NCBI RefSeq assembly: GCF_008040105.1
Contig: NZ_VRMG01000002.1
Span: 61,685 to 125,684 of the forward strand
DNA: 64,000 nucleotides
Reading direction: 5' to 3'
Source of the DNA: Lacisediminihabitans profunda
GTDB lineage: Bacteria > Actinomycetota > Actinomycetes > Actinomycetales > Microbacteriaceae
A program made the position numbers and the translations under genes. The notes beneath the pieces are model-generated. The model was not told the origin of the DNA, did no database searches, and was given only the letters and a program-made list of their open reading frames with translations. Each line of letters opens with the position of its first letter. Position 1 is the stretch's first letter. This document shows, piece after piece, positions 9,322-17,941 of this stretch.

Positions 9322-10170
9322 TCAGGTGGCGCGGGCGTACTGGATGTCGATGGAGTGGTCGACGAAACCGAGCGGCCGATACAGCCGCAGCGCGGGCACA
9401 TTGTCGGCCTCCACATAGAGGGCCGCGGTATGGATGCCCCGCGCGGCGAGTCGGGCGAAGCCCGCGTCCATGAGGCGCCGGCCGATGCCCTCGCCCTGGC
9501 GATCCGGATCGACCCCGACCACGTAGAACTCGCCGACGGATCCCTCGATCTTGAGCCAGCAGTAGCCGACGATCACGCCGTCGCCGTCGCGCAGCAGCAG
9601 GAAGTCGGCAGGGTCGAACCACGGTTCGGCCAGCAGCGCGTCGAGGTCGGACTGGCTCACCCGGCCCTGCTCCGGATGGGTGGCGAAGGCCCGCGCGTTC
9701 AGCCGCAGCCACTCCTCGTCATCGACGCCAGGGCGGAAAGGCTCCACCGGCACCGCGCGCGCGGGGGCGACCACGGGCGCCCGCAACTGCAGCAGCTCCC
9801 GCACCGGCTCGAACCCGTGGCTGCGGGCGAGTGACCTGGCCGCCGGATGGTCGCCGTGCGCCCAGATCCTGAGCGTGCCCGGCCTGGCCGCCAGGATCGC
9901 CTCGAGCATGGTCGTGCCGTTGCCCCGGCCGCGGGCATCCGGAGCCACCACGAACTCCGCCTCGGTCGACGACAGGATCGCGGCGGCCACCTCGTCCAAC
10001 AGGAGGAGTTCGCGCGAGCCGCCCCGCAGCCCTACCAGCGACTGGTCGGAGAACGGCGGCTGGCCGTCCTGCCAGGTCGCCTGCTGGATCAGTGCACGCA
10101 GGAACGGCTCGGCGGATGCCGGGTCGGCTCGCTCAGGACGAGACGGGCTGGGCAAGTCGTTCGGCGTCAT
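9322..10170 (-). CDS. mshD: Mycothiol synthase MshD
   Basis: This 282-residue protein has two tandem GNAT acetyltransferase domains and catalyses the last step of mycothiol synthesis, acetylation of Cys-GlcN-Ins. Acetyl-CoA-binding segments include [20 protein letters not shown] in the first domain and [20 protein letters not shown] in the second. The ATG ([10 protein letters not shown]) overlaps the 3' end of glnR by 38 bp. The glnR-mshD order is as in mycobacteria, which supports the assignment and implies co-transcription. Confidence 0.92.
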   Translation of the reverse strand: MTPNDLPSPSRPERADPASAEPFLRALIQQATWQDGQPPFSDQSLVGLRGGSRELLLLDEVAAAILSSTEAEFVVAPDARGRGNGTTMLEAILAARPGTLRIWAHGDHPAARSLARSHGFEPVRELLQLRAPVVAPARAVPVEPFRPGVDDEEWLRLNARAFATHPEQGRVSQSDLDALLAEPWFDPADFLLLRDGDGVIVGYCWLKIEGSVGEFYVVGVDPDRQGEGIGRRLMDAGFARLAARGIHTAALYVEADNVPALRLYRPLGFVDHSIDIQYARAT

Positions 10171-10825
10171 CGTCGTACACGTTGAAGCGGTAACCGACGT
10201 TGCGCACGGTGCCGATGAGCGACTCCAGGTCGCCGAGCTTGGCCCGCAACCGTCGCACGTGCACGTCGACGGTGCGGGTGCCGCCGAAATAGTCGTAGCC
10301 CCACACCTCACTGAGCAGCTGTTCGCGAGTGAAGACACGTGAGGGATGCGTGGCGAGAAAGCGCAGGAGTTCGAACTCCTTGAACGTGAGATCGAGGGGG
10401 CGCCCGTGCACCTTCGCGGAGTAGCTCGCCTCGTCGATCACGACCCCGGAGGCGTGGATCTTGTTGCTCGTCTTATCGAGAGCCTGGCGTCCGACGACGA
10501 GACGGATTCGGGCATCCACCTCCGCGGGTCCCGCTGTTTCCAGGATGACGTCGTCGACTCCCCAGTCGGCGCTCACCGCGGTGAGGCCGCCCTCGGTGAG
10601 GATGAGCATCAGCGGAACGTTCACTCCGGTGGTGTTGAGAATCTTGCACAAGGACTTCGCGCTGGCCAGATCCTGGCGCGCGTCAACGAGGATCAGGTCG
10701 CAACTCGGTGCGGTGATGAGGGAGGCGGGTTCCGCCGGAATCTGCCGCGTGCGATGGCTGAGCAGCCCGAGAGCCGGTAAGACTTCGCTGTTGACGGCAG
10801 AAGTAAGGATCAACAACTGCGCCAA
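10133..10825 (-). CDS. glnR: GlnR-type OmpR-family nitrogen regulator
   Basis: This 230-residue protein has an atypical receiver domain ([10 protein letters not shown] ... [11 protein letters not shown]) and a C-terminal winged helix ([37 protein letters not shown]). It closely resembles actinobacterial GlnR, the orphan global regulator of nitrogen assimilation. I prefer the TTG start at 10825, which has GGAGGA just upstream and gives [11 protein letters not shown]; a GTG at 10849 is the alternative. It precedes mshD in an operon. Confidence 0.9.
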   Translation of the reverse strand: MAQLLILTSAVNSEVLPALGLLSHRTRQIPAEPASLITAPSCDLILVDARQDLASAKSLCKILNTTGVNVPLMLILTEGGLTAVSADWGVDDVILETAGPAEVDARIRLVVGRQALDKTSNKIHASGVVIDEASYSAKVHGRPLDLTFKEFELLRFLATHPSRVFTREQLLSEVWGYDYFGGTRTVDVHVRRLRAKLGDLESLIGTVRNVGYRFNVYDDDAERLAQPVSS

Positions 10826-10901
10826 AGGTCCTCCAAGTGCCAAGACCACAGTCTAAAGGCACATTCAGCGGCGGGCCCGCCGGGTAGGGCAAGATTGACA
10901 C

Positions 10902-11192
10902 GTGACCATTGATCAGCCCGGCCTGGCCCTCGCGCTTCGCAGCGTGATTCCCGTGTGGGTTCTCGTGGTCATCGGCGCGGTGCTCGTGGGAGTCTTCACA
11001 CCCGCCGCGCAGTTCGGGAAGTGGATTCCGATCGTGCTCGCCGCCGCGATCCTCGTCACCTTCTCCGTGCAGCTCGCCACGGAGGAGAAGGTGGGATTCG
11101 TCAACCGGGTGATGGCGAGCCTTGGTGGGTCGGTCGTGATCCTCGCCGCGGCCACCGCGATCCTCGCGGTCATCGCGCTCGCACCGAAATAG
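10902..11192 (+). CDS. Small three-helix membrane protein
   Basis: This 96-residue protein has three hydrophobic segments at about residues 16-33, 40-59 and 73-94, separated by short loops. The GTG start lies 6 nt after a -10-like CAAGAT, suggesting a leaderless transcript. It is divergent from glnR and is followed by another tiny membrane protein and the nitrobindin-like gene. I do not recognise a characterised family and assign no function. Confidence 0.75.
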   Translation: MTIDQPGLALALRSVIPVWVLVVIGAVLVGVFTPAAQFGKWIPIVLAAAILVTFSVQLATEEKVGFVNRVMASLGGSVVILAAATAILAVIALAPK

Positions 11193-11218
11193 GCGCGGGC
11201 CCGACATAGGATTGGGTC

Positions 11219-11329
11219 ATGTATCTTCCGCTGGAACTGTTCTTCATCGGGCTGCTCGTGCTGGCGACTCTCGCCATCGGGTACGTGTCGGTCGTTGTGC
11301 TGTACAACCTCTTCCGGGGCCAGCGCTGA
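11219..11329 (+). CDS. 36-residue single-span membrane peptide
   Basis: A short reading frame encodes MYLPLELFFIGLLVLATLAI followed by GYVSVVVLYNLFRGQR. One hydrophobic helix spans about residues 5-29, with a short basic C-terminal tail. TAGGAT lies 6 nt before the ATG, so the mRNA may be leaderless. It sits in the 168-bp space between the three-helix protein and the nitrobindin-like gene. The composition and promoter support a real gene, but I know of no function. Confidence 0.6.
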   Translation: MYLPLELFFIGLLVLATLAIGYVSVVVLYNLFRGQR

Positions 11330-11360
11330 ATAGCTCGACTCTCACGACGACTCGGCTCTC

Positions 11361-11957
11361 ATGATCGAGCTCGACGCGGATCTGCCAGCCGAGCTCGTTC
11401 CCCTCTCCTGGCTAATCGGGGTCTGGGAGGGCACCGGGGTCGTCAACTACGCGGTAGGCGAGGAGACGCGAAACTACGAGTTCGGGCATCGCCTGAGTTT
11501 CAGCCACGATGGGCTGCCGCATCTCAACTACACCTCCTACACGTGGTTGCTCGACGAGAACCTCACCCCGCTCGCCACCGAGACCGGCTACTGGCGGCTG
11601 AGCCGGGCGGCCACGGAGGGCGACCCCGGTCCCGGCCTGCTCACCGGCGTCGGCATCCGGCCCTTCACCACCGCCCGGTCGGTGGAGACGCTGCGCAACG
11701 CCACGGGCGGCTTCGACATCGAGGTGTCGATCCTGCACCCGGGCGGAGTCAGTGAACTCTACGTGGGGCAGGTGAAGGGACCGCGAATCGACCTGGTGAC
11801 GGATGCCGTGCTGCGGTCCGTCACCTCGAAGGAACACAGCGCGTCCACGCGCCTCTACGGCCTGGTCGACAATCACCTGCTCTGGGCGTGGGACATCGCC
11901 GCGCTCGGGCAGGAACTCGCCAGCCACGCATCCGGAAGGCTCGCCCGTGTCGAATAG
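11361..11957 (+). CDS. FABP/nitrobindin-like protein (DUF1794)
   Basis: This 198-residue beta-barrel protein belongs to the THAP4/nitrobindin-like heme-binding family. The diagnostic N-terminal motif GVWEGTG, which matches GxWxGxG, is at about residue 20. A conserved C-terminal segment is LYGLVDNHLLWAWDIAALG. Family members bind heme b in a shallow pocket and react with NO or peroxynitrite. Its last 11 bp overlap the ygfZ-like gene, so the two are probably translated together. The family call is firm; the physiological substrate is not. Confidence 0.85.
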   Translation: MIELDADLPAELVPLSWLIGVWEGTGVVNYAVGEETRNYEFGHRLSFSHDGLPHLNYTSYTWLLDENLTPLATETGYWRLSRAATEGDPGPGLLTGVGIRPFTTARSVETLRNATGGFDIEVSILHPGGVSELYVGQVKGPRIDLVTDAVLRSVTSKEHSASTRLYGLVDNHLLWAWDIAALGQELASHASGRLARVE

Positions 11958-13038
11958 CCCATTCCTCGAGCGGCCCGGCGCCGTCGACGGTGCGGGCCGG
12001 GACGCCGGAGTGCCGGCTCACTACGGCAACCCGATGGCGGAGCAGCGCGCACTCTCCGACGGCCTGGCCGTCGTCGACCTCTCGAACCGGGCGGTGCTCA
12101 CCATCACCGGCCCGGATCGGCTCACCTGGATCGACTCCCTCACCAGCCAGAGCGTCGCCCGCCTCACGCCGGGCGAATCGAGCGAGACGCTCCTGCTCGA
12201 CCCGACAGGACGGCTCGAGTACGCCGTGCGCCTCCTCGACGACGGGGTCGCCCTCTGGCTGCTGCTCGAGAGCGACGAGGCGCCGGGGCTTCTGGCCTGG
12301 CTGGATCGGATGCGGTTCATGCTGCGCGTGGAACTCGCCGATCGAAGCGCCGACTTCGCCACCATCGGCACCCTCGGTTCGCCGGAGGTCGCCGCGGCAG
12401 AGCCCAACGGCGTTCCCCTCGTCTGGCACGACCCGTGGGCGTCGGTGACTCCGGGCGGCCACCAGTATGCGGTCATCGACCGGCATCCGGGCGCCGACTG
12501 GACCTACAGCGAGATCCTGGTGCCGCGCGAGGCGCTCGCCGACCTCGCGGCGCTGCCCGCCGCCGGCGTGCTCGCCCTCGAGGCGCTGCGCATCGCCGCC
12601 TGGCGTCCCCGCTTCGCCACCGAGGCCGACGACAGGACGATTCCGCACGAGCTCGACTGGCTGCGCTCGGCCGTGCACCTGAGCAAGGGCTGCTATCGCG
12701 GCCAGGAGACCGTGGCCAAGGTGCACAACCTCGGGCATCCTCCGCGCCGCCTGGTCATGCTGCACCTCGATGGCTCCGAGTCGGTGCTTCCCCAGCCGGG
12801 AGACGACGTCGTCGACGGCGACAAGGTGGTCGGAGCGATCACCTCGTCGGCGCGGCACTTCGAGCTCGGGCCGATCGCGCTCGCCGTGGTGAAGCGCACG
12901 ACCGACCCGCTGGTCACCCTCACGGTTCGCGCCGCCGACGGTATCGTGGCCGCCGCGCAGGAGATCGTCGTGCCGCCGGAGGCGGGTGCCGAGGCCCACG
13001 TTCCCCGGCTTCCGCGACTCGGCGCGGTGAAACGGTAG
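11947..13038 (+). CDS. ygfZ: YgfZ/GcvT-like folate-binding protein
   Basis: This 363-residue protein is related to the glycine-cleavage T-protein and carries the YgfZ signature KGCYRGQE at about residues 255-262. YgfZ proteins bind tetrahydrofolate and help assemble or repair certain Fe-S enzymes. The GTG start lies inside the end of the nitrobindin-like gene. In this cluster it may act in oxidative or nitrosative stress defence of metalloenzymes, but that link is inference. Confidence 0.9.
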   Translation: MSNSPFLERPGAVDGAGRDAGVPAHYGNPMAEQRALSDGLAVVDLSNRAVLTITGPDRLTWIDSLTSQSVARLTPGESSETLLLDPTGRLEYAVRLLDDGVALWLLLESDEAPGLLAWLDRMRFMLRVELADRSADFATIGTLGSPEVAAAEPNGVPLVWHDPWASVTPGGHQYAVIDRHPGADWTYSEILVPREALADLAALPAAGVLALEALRIAAWRPRFATEADDRTIPHELDWLRSAVHLSKGCYRGQETVAKVHNLGHPPRRLVMLHLDGSESVLPQPGDDVVDGDKVVGAITSSARHFELGPIALAVVKRTTDPLVTLTVRAADGIVAAAQEIVVPPEAGAEAHVPRLPRLGAVKR

Positions 13039-13048
13039 AGGTTCGGCA

Positions 13049-14131
13049 GTGTCGCGCTCCGGCCTGATGCGCGGGCTCCAGCCGCGTGAGTCGCTCGGCC
13101 GGGTCGTCGATTCGATCGTGCCCGCCCTGCAGATCGTGGCGGCCGCGGCCGCCGCCTACTCGATCGCGCACTACCTGGTCGGGCATGCCGTGCCCCTGAT
13201 CGCCCTGACGGTGACCATCTCGAGTCTCGGCTTCGCCCGCGACGCGCGGCCGGTCAGGGTGCTCGAATCCGCGATCGGCATCGTGATCGGCATCGCGCTG
13301 AGCGAGCTGCTTCTGCTGCTGATCGGGCGCGGGGTGTGGCAGATCGCCCTCGTGCTGCTCGTGACCCTGCTCGTGGCCCGCCTGCTCTCGCCGAGCAACG
13401 CCTTCGTCGTCGCCGCCGGGGTGCAGTCCATTCTCGTGATGCTGCTGCCGGCGCCGGCGGGGGGACCGTTCGTGCGCAGCATCGACGGCATCATCGGCGG
13501 GGTCGTCGCGCTCATCGTGACGGCGGTGCTGCCCAGGGACCCGCGCCGGCTCGCCCGGCGCGATGCCGTCCGGCTCTTCGGCGCCCTCAACGAATCGCTC
13601 GACTCCCTCGTGGCGGCGCTCGAACGGGCGGATGAACCGGCGGCGGAGCACGCTCTCGAGCGCCTGCGCAGCACCCAGCCGATCATCGATCAGTGGCGGT
13701 CATCCCTCGACTCCGCGGTCGCGATCTCGAGGATCTCGCCGTTCCTTCGCCGACACGGGCCGGAGCTCGATGCCCAGCGCCGCGTGCTCGTCGGCATGGA
13801 CTTCGCCACCCGCAACCTTCGAGTGATCAGCCGGCGTATCGACTTCCTCGTGCGGGACGGGGTTGCGCGACCGGCGCTCGCCTCGCTCGTGGCCTCCCTC
13901 GCGACCTCGGTGCGGCTGCTTGGGCAGAGCCTCGACGATCCGCGGCTCGCGGACACCGTGCGCGTCGGCCTCGTCGCGGTGGCCGAGCGGCTGCGTCCGG
14001 AACTCGTGGCGAAGGGCGCCCCGATGACCGAGTCGGTGGTCGTGCTCATGCTCAGGCCGCTCCTCGTCGACCTGCTCACGGCGGCGGATCTGCCGGAGGA
14101 GAAGGCGCGGGCGGTCCTCCCCGAGGTGTAG
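13049..14131 (+). CDS. FUSC-family membrane protein (aromatic acid exporter-like)
   Basis: This 360-residue protein has an N-terminal membrane region with about six short helices over residues 20-165 (for example VESAIGIVIGIALSELLLLL-like runs). A mostly helical cytoplasmic C-terminal half of about 190 residues follows. It resembles fusaric acid resistance/aromatic acid exporter-type proteins (FUSC/ArAE). The GTG start is 10 bp after ygfZ, so it likely belongs to the same operon. The substrate is unknown. Confidence 0.8.
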   Translation: MSRSGLMRGLQPRESLGRVVDSIVPALQIVAAAAAAYSIAHYLVGHAVPLIALTVTISSLGFARDARPVRVLESAIGIVIGIALSELLLLLIGRGVWQIALVLLVTLLVARLLSPSNAFVVAAGVQSILVMLLPAPAGGPFVRSIDGIIGGVVALIVTAVLPRDPRRLARRDAVRLFGALNESLDSLVAALERADEPAAEHALERLRSTQPIIDQWRSSLDSAVAISRISPFLRRHGPELDAQRRVLVGMDFATRNLRVISRRIDFLVRDGVARPALASLVASLATSVRLLGQSLDDPRLADTVRVGLVAVAERLRPELVAKGAPMTESVVVLMLRPLLVDLLTAADLPEEKARAVLPEV

Positions 14132-14165
14132 CCGGCCGAGAAAGGCGGATGCGGGACGCGGCCGG

Positions 14166-14954
14166 TCAGCTCCAGTCGAACCCGTTCGGGGCGACGGCCT
14201 CCCACGCGAGCGTGAGTTCTCCGAGCTTCCAGCGCGACCGGTTGCCCAGCACCGGCCAGCCGTCATCGGCGAGGCCTTGAGCGGTGGCGATCCATCGCTG
14301 CGACGGACCGTAGACCGAGAGCGGGGCGTTGAGCTGCCAGTGCCGGTCCAGGTCCTGCAGAAATGCGTGGATCTTTTCGCCGGGCACGTTGCGGTGGATG
14401 AGCACCTTCGGCAGTCGTTCGGCGACGATCGACGGCCTCTCCAGGTCGGCGAGGCGCAGACTCACCGTCAGCGACAGGGGACCGCTCGCCGCGACATCCA
14501 CCCAACTGGCGACGCGGCCCATCTCGTTGCAGGTTCCCTCCACGAGCACACCGCCCGGCTCGAGTCTGGCGACCATCCGGCGCCAGGCATCCGGCACGGC
14601 GGACTCGTCGTACTGGCGCAGCACGTTGAGGGCGCGGATGACCGTGGCCAGTCGGTCGCCGGGCAGCGGCACTTCGAACCCCCCGAGCCGGAAGCTCACC
14701 CCGGGCCGGGCGGATGCCGACGCCAGCCTCACCCGCGCCGGGTCGATCTCGATGCCGATCACCTCCACGTCCGGCCGCAGCCGGCCGAGACGCTGGTGCA
14801 GTTCGAGGGTCGTCGTGGCGGATGCGCCGTAGCCGAGATCCACGACGAGAGGTGCGGCCGCACGGCGGAACGCGGGAAGCTGCGCGATCCACCGGTCCAC
14901 CCGGCGCAGGCGATTGGTGCCCGTCGTTCCGCGGGTGATCGAACCGATGGGCAT
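14166..14954 (-). CDS. Class I SAM-dependent methyltransferase
   Basis: This 262-residue protein has a SAM-binding motif I in LVVDLGYGASATTTLEL (about residues 38-54) and motif II near VIGIEIDPARVRLA. An acidic/aromatic region LEPGGVLVEGTCNEMG follows. I chose the ATG giving MPIGSITRGT; an upstream ATG falls inside a family D repeat and looks spurious. It is convergent with the FUSC gene and divergent from gpmA. The methylation target is unknown. Confidence 0.82.
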   Translation of the reverse strand: MPIGSITRGTTGTNRLRRVDRWIAQLPAFRRAAAPLVVDLGYGASATTTLELHQRLGRLRPDVEVIGIEIDPARVRLASASARPGVSFRLGGFEVPLPGDRLATVIRALNVLRQYDESAVPDAWRRMVARLEPGGVLVEGTCNEMGRVASWVDVAASGPLSLTVSLRLADLERPSIVAERLPKVLIHRNVPGEKIHAFLQDLDRHWQLNAPLSVYGPSQRWIATAQGLADDGWPVLGNRSRWKLGELTLAWEAVAPNGFDWS

Positions 14955-15012
14955 GCCCCCAAGTATCCCAGCGCCTCGACCGATCTCGCCGCCCCTTCCG
15001 CCACCGCTCCTT

Positions 15013-15094
15013 CCGAAATCCATGCAATCGGCGCCGACGCTCCGGCTGGAGTGACCCCGCAGCGGCGTGTTGAGAAGAAATGCATGGATTTCGG
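15013..15094. repeat. Intergenic inverted-repeat element, family D copy 2
   Basis: This 82-bp element has the same perfect 14-bp inverted ends (CCGAAATCCATGCA) as the element at 9149-9230, 5.9 kb away, with a partly diverged interior. It lies between the divergent methyltransferase gene and gpmA, so it is not acting as a simple terminator here. Identical length and ends with a diverged interior suggest selection on, or recognition of, the ends. Confidence 0.9.
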
Positions 15095-15168
15095 AACGGG
15101 CGAACGGGGAAGGGGAAGGCGGCGCGGGGCGGGCAGCGGCACCCGCGGGCGGGCGCGGGCGGCTTCGC

Positions 15169-15180
15169 TAGAGTTGGGAC
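15169..15180 (+). promoter_or_regulatory. -10 element of gpmA, probable leaderless mRNA
   Basis: TAGAGT (15169-15174) lies exactly 6 nt before the gpmA ATG (TAGAGT-TGGGAC-ATG). No Shine-Dalgarno sequence fits in that space, so transcription probably begins at the A of the start codon. No clear -35 is visible. Confidence 0.55.
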
Positions 15181-15924
15181 ATGACTTTCACGCTCATCCT
15201 GCTGCGCCACGGCAACAGCGAATGGAACACCAAGAACCTCTTCACCGGCTGGGTGGATGTCGACCTGAGCGACCAGGGACGCGCCGAGGCGAGGCGGGCC
15301 GGCGAGCTCATCGCCGAGTCCGGCGTGCTGCCGGACATCCAGTACACCTCCGTTCTCAAGCGCGCCATCCACACCGCGAACATCGCGCTCGAGGTGGCCG
15401 ACCGCGACTGGATCGACGTGAAGCGCAGCTGGCGGCTCAACGAGCGTCACTACGGCGCCCTGCAGGGCAAGGACAAGGCGCAGACCCTCGCCGAGTACGG
15501 CCAGGAGCAGTTCATGACCTGGCGCCGCTCGTTCGACGTGCCGCCACCGCCGCTCGACGACGACAGCGAGTTCTCGCAGGCCCACGACCCGCGCTACGCG
15601 GGCCTCGGAGCCGACCTTCCCCGCACCGAATCGCTCAAGCTCGTGATCGACCGGATGCTGCCCTACTGGGAGTCGGACATCAAGCCGGATCTCACCACCG
15701 GCAAGACCGTGCTCGTCACGGCGCACGGCAACTCGCTGCGCGCGCTCGTGAAGCACCTGGACGGCATCTCGGATGCGGACATCGCCGAGCTCAACATCCC
15801 CACCGGCATCCCGCTCGTCTACGAACTCGGCGACGACTTCATGCCGACGAAGCCCGCCGTGTACCTCGACCCGGAGGCCGCGGCCGCCGGGGCAGCCGCG
15901 GTCGCCGCCCAGGGTAAGAAGTAG
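15181..15924 (+). CDS. gpmA: 2,3-bisphosphoglycerate-dependent phosphoglycerate mutase
   Basis: This 247-residue glycolytic enzyme interconverts 3- and 2-phosphoglycerate. The catalytic histidine motif [10 protein letters not shown] is at about residues 7-16 and the second histidine is in [15 protein letters not shown]. The length and the motif [15 protein letters not shown] are typical of dPGM. Its position beside senX3-regX3 is conserved in mycobacteria. It is convergent with phoU, 45 bp away. Confidence 0.96.
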   Translation: MTFTLILLRHGNSEWNTKNLFTGWVDVDLSDQGRAEARRAGELIAESGVLPDIQYTSVLKRAIHTANIALEVADRDWIDVKRSWRLNERHYGALQGKDKAQTLAEYGQEQFMTWRRSFDVPPPPLDDDSEFSQAHDPRYAGLGADLPRTESLKLVIDRMLPYWESDIKPDLTTGKTVLVTAHGNSLRALVKHLDGISDADIAELNIPTGIPLVYELGDDFMPTKPAVYLDPEAAAAGAAAVAAQGKK

Positions 15925-15969
15925 CCTGAGCGGGCCCTGCCGTTGGGGGCACGCCCCGGGAGGCCGGTC

Positions 15970-16623
15970 CTAGAGGCCTGCGGAGACCCAGTCGCCGGTC
16001 GCCAGGTACTGGACCTTCTTGGCGATCGAGACGGCGTGGTCGGCGAAGCGCTCGTGATAGCGCGAGGCGAGGGTCGCGTCGACCGTGTCGACCGCCGCGC
16101 CCTTCCAGGTCTCGCCGAGCACCTTGTCGAACACGCTGAGGTGCAGCGCGTCGATCTGGTCGTCGTCGTTGCGGATCTCCTCGGCGAGACGCATGTCTTC
16201 GGTGCGCAGCAGCTCGGTGAGCTTCTTCGCGATCTGCACGTCGTACTTGCCGAGATCGGCGAAGGTGCTACGCAGCGAACGGGGGACGACCTTGTCCGGG
16301 AAGCGGTAGCGCGCGAGCTGCGCGATGTGTTCGGCCATGTCGCCCATGCGCTCGAGGGAGGCGCTGATGCGCAGCGCGCTCACGACTATTCGCAGGTCGC
16401 GGGCCACCGGCTGCTGGCGGGCCAGGATGTTGATGGCGAGCTCGTCGAGGGCGACCGCCGCGCCGTCGATCTTGTCGTCATCCGCGATCACCGCCTCGGC
16501 GAGGGACACGTTCGACTCGTTGAAGGCCCGCGTGGCGTTCTCGATCGAGATCTCCACGAGGGTCGCGATCTCGACGAGGCGCTCCTGCACCTCTTGAAGT
16601 TCCTGCTGGAAAACCTCGCGCAT
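15970..16623 (-). CDS. phoU: Phosphate signalling protein PhoU
   Basis: This 217-residue protein is built of two PhoU helical repeats. Acidic metal-binding segments include ERMGDMAEHIAQLARYR and DDQIDALHLSVFD. PhoU damps the phosphate response by linking PstSCAB to the sensor kinase. I chose the ATG giving MREVFQQELQEVQ, which has AAAGGGA about 8 bases upstream. It is divergent from senX3. A three-unit Pho box lies just upstream, so phoU is likely itself a Pho-regulon gene. Confidence 0.95.
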   Translation of the reverse strand: MREVFQQELQEVQERLVEIATLVEISIENATRAFNESNVSLAEAVIADDDKIDGAAVALDELAINILARQQPVARDLRIVVSALRISASLERMGDMAEHIAQLARYRFPDKVVPRSLRSTFADLGKYDVQIAKKLTELLRTEDMRLAEEIRNDDDQIDALHLSVFDKVLGETWKGAAVDTVDATLASRYHERFADHAVSIAKKVQYLATGDWVSAGL

Positions 16624-16684
16624 TGTCGAATCCCTTTCGCTGCGAGCATGACGGTCCCCGCACAGTTGAAGCCACACTGCCCCA

Positions 16685-16717
16685 TGCCGGTTAACACTTG
16701 GTGATCAGCACCTGAAC
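16685..16717 (-). promoter_or_regulatory. Three-unit Pho box between phoU and senX3
   Basis: Read on the minus strand the site is GTTCAGGTGCT, then GATCACCAAGT, then GTTAACCGGCA: three heptamer-like units at exact 11-bp spacing. It lies 61 bp upstream of the phoU start and 73 bp from the senX3 ATG. This is the direct-repeat format of actinobacterial PHO boxes, and it could serve both divergent genes. Confidence 0.7.
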
Positions 16718-16776
16718 AAATGCCAAAGTATCGCCTTCCCCCGACAGGGGCTGCGAGGCGGGCCGTGAGATCTAAC

Positions 16777-16789
16777 TAATCTTATTGCT
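16777..16789 (+). promoter_or_regulatory. -10 element of senX3, probable leaderless mRNA
   Basis: TAATCT (16777-16782) lies 7 nt before the senX3 ATG, too close to leave room for a ribosome-binding site. Transcription probably starts at or next to the start codon. The Pho box at 16685-16717 lies 60 bp upstream. Confidence 0.5.
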
Positions 16790-17941
16790 ATGACCTCCGC
16801 GTGGCTCGTGCCGCTCACACTCGTTTTCGGTGTGATCGTTGGGGCGGCCATCGTGCTGATCCTCGTCGCCTCCGCCCGCCGGGGCCAGCGGGCGGTGGAT
16901 GTCGTGAGCAACGCGGTGCCGGACGGCGTCGACCAGGTGATCGAGGCCCTCGAGTCCGCCGGGGTGGTTCTCGACCCGTCGAACAACGTCGTCAAGGCAT
17001 CGCCGGGCGCCCTCGCGTTCGGCCTGGTGTGGAACGACGCGCTCGTGCACTCGGAACTCGTCGCGCTGGTCGACCAGGTGCGCCGCACCGGCGATTCCAT
17101 CACCCAGGAGCTCGAGCTCGCCCGCGGGCCGTTCGGCGACGCCAACATCTACCTGTTCGTGCGGGTCGCGAGGCTGGGCGCCCGCTACATCCTGCTGCTG
17201 GCCGAAGACCACACCGAGAGCTACCGGCTCGACGAGGTGCGGCGCGACTTCGTGGCCAACATCAGCCACGAGCTGAAGACCCCGATCGGCGCGGTGAGCC
17301 TTCTCGCCGAGGCGCTCCAGGCGGCCTCCGACGAGCCGGACCAGGTTCGCCGCTTCGCGAAACGGCTCACCAAGGAGTCCGAACGCCTGGCCAAGATCAC
17401 CCAGGAGATCATCCAGCTCTCCCGACTGCAGGCGGCCGACGCGCTCACCAAACCCGAGGTGGTCGACATCGACCACGTCGTCGCGCTCGCGATCGACCAG
17501 AACCGGGTGGCTGCGGACTCGAGCCGGGTGACCATCGTGAGTGGGGGAGACGCGGGCGCCGAGGTCTACGGCGACGAGCCGCTGCTCGCCGTCGCGCTGC
17601 ACAACCTGATCGCCAACGCCATCCAGTACTCGCCCAAGGGCTCCCGGGTGGGGGTGGGGGTCACCAATGCTGACGGCATCGTCGAGATCGCGGTGACCGA
17701 CCAGGGCGCGGGCATCCCCGAGGAGGACCTCGACCGGGTGTTCGAACGCTTCTACCGCATCGATCAGGCGCGATCACGGCACACCGGCGGTTCGGGCCTC
17801 GGCCTCAGCATCGTCAAGCACGTCGTGCAGAACCACGGCGGCGACGTTCGCGTGTGGTCCCAGGTCGGCAATGGCTCCACCTTCACCATCCGCCTGCCCG
17901 AGGCGTCCCACGCCTCGCAGGCTTCACTGAAAGAAGCATGA
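16790..17941 (+). CDS. senX3: Sensor histidine kinase SenX3 (phosphate sensing)
   Basis: This 383-residue kinase has one clear N-terminal membrane helix (about residues 5-26) and a PAS-like region (GVVLDPSNNVVKASPGALAF). The HisKA domain has the phospho-acceptor His in ANISHELKTPIG (about residue 157). The HATPase domain has NLIANAIQYS, DQGAGIPEEDL and GSGLGLSIV. With RegX3, PstSCAB and PhoU it forms the phosphate-limitation signalling system. The stop overlaps the regX3 start (ATGA). Confidence 0.95.
   Translation: MTSAWLVPLTLVFGVIVGAAIVLILVASARRGQRAVDVVSNAVPDGVDQVIEALESAGVVLDPSNNVVKASPGALAFGLVWNDALVHSELVALVDQVRRTGDSITQELELARGPFGDANIYLFVRVARLGARYILLLAEDHTESYRLDEVRRDFVANISHELKTPIGAVSLLAEALQAASDEPDQVRRFAKRLTKESERLAKITQEIIQLSRLQAADALTKPEVVDIDHVVALAIDQNRVAADSSRVTIVSGGDAGAEVYGDEPLLAVALHNLIANAIQYSPKGSRVGVGVTNADGIVEIAVTDQGAGIPEEDLDRVFERFYRIDQARSRHTGGSGLGLSIVKHVVQNHGGDVRVWSQVGNGSTFTIRLPEASHASQASLKEA

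Noticed and set aside
7445..9418. 657-codon plus-strand frame opposite ppk
   Set aside because: It covers ppk on the opposite strand and runs into the heptamer repeat. It shows no recognised domain.
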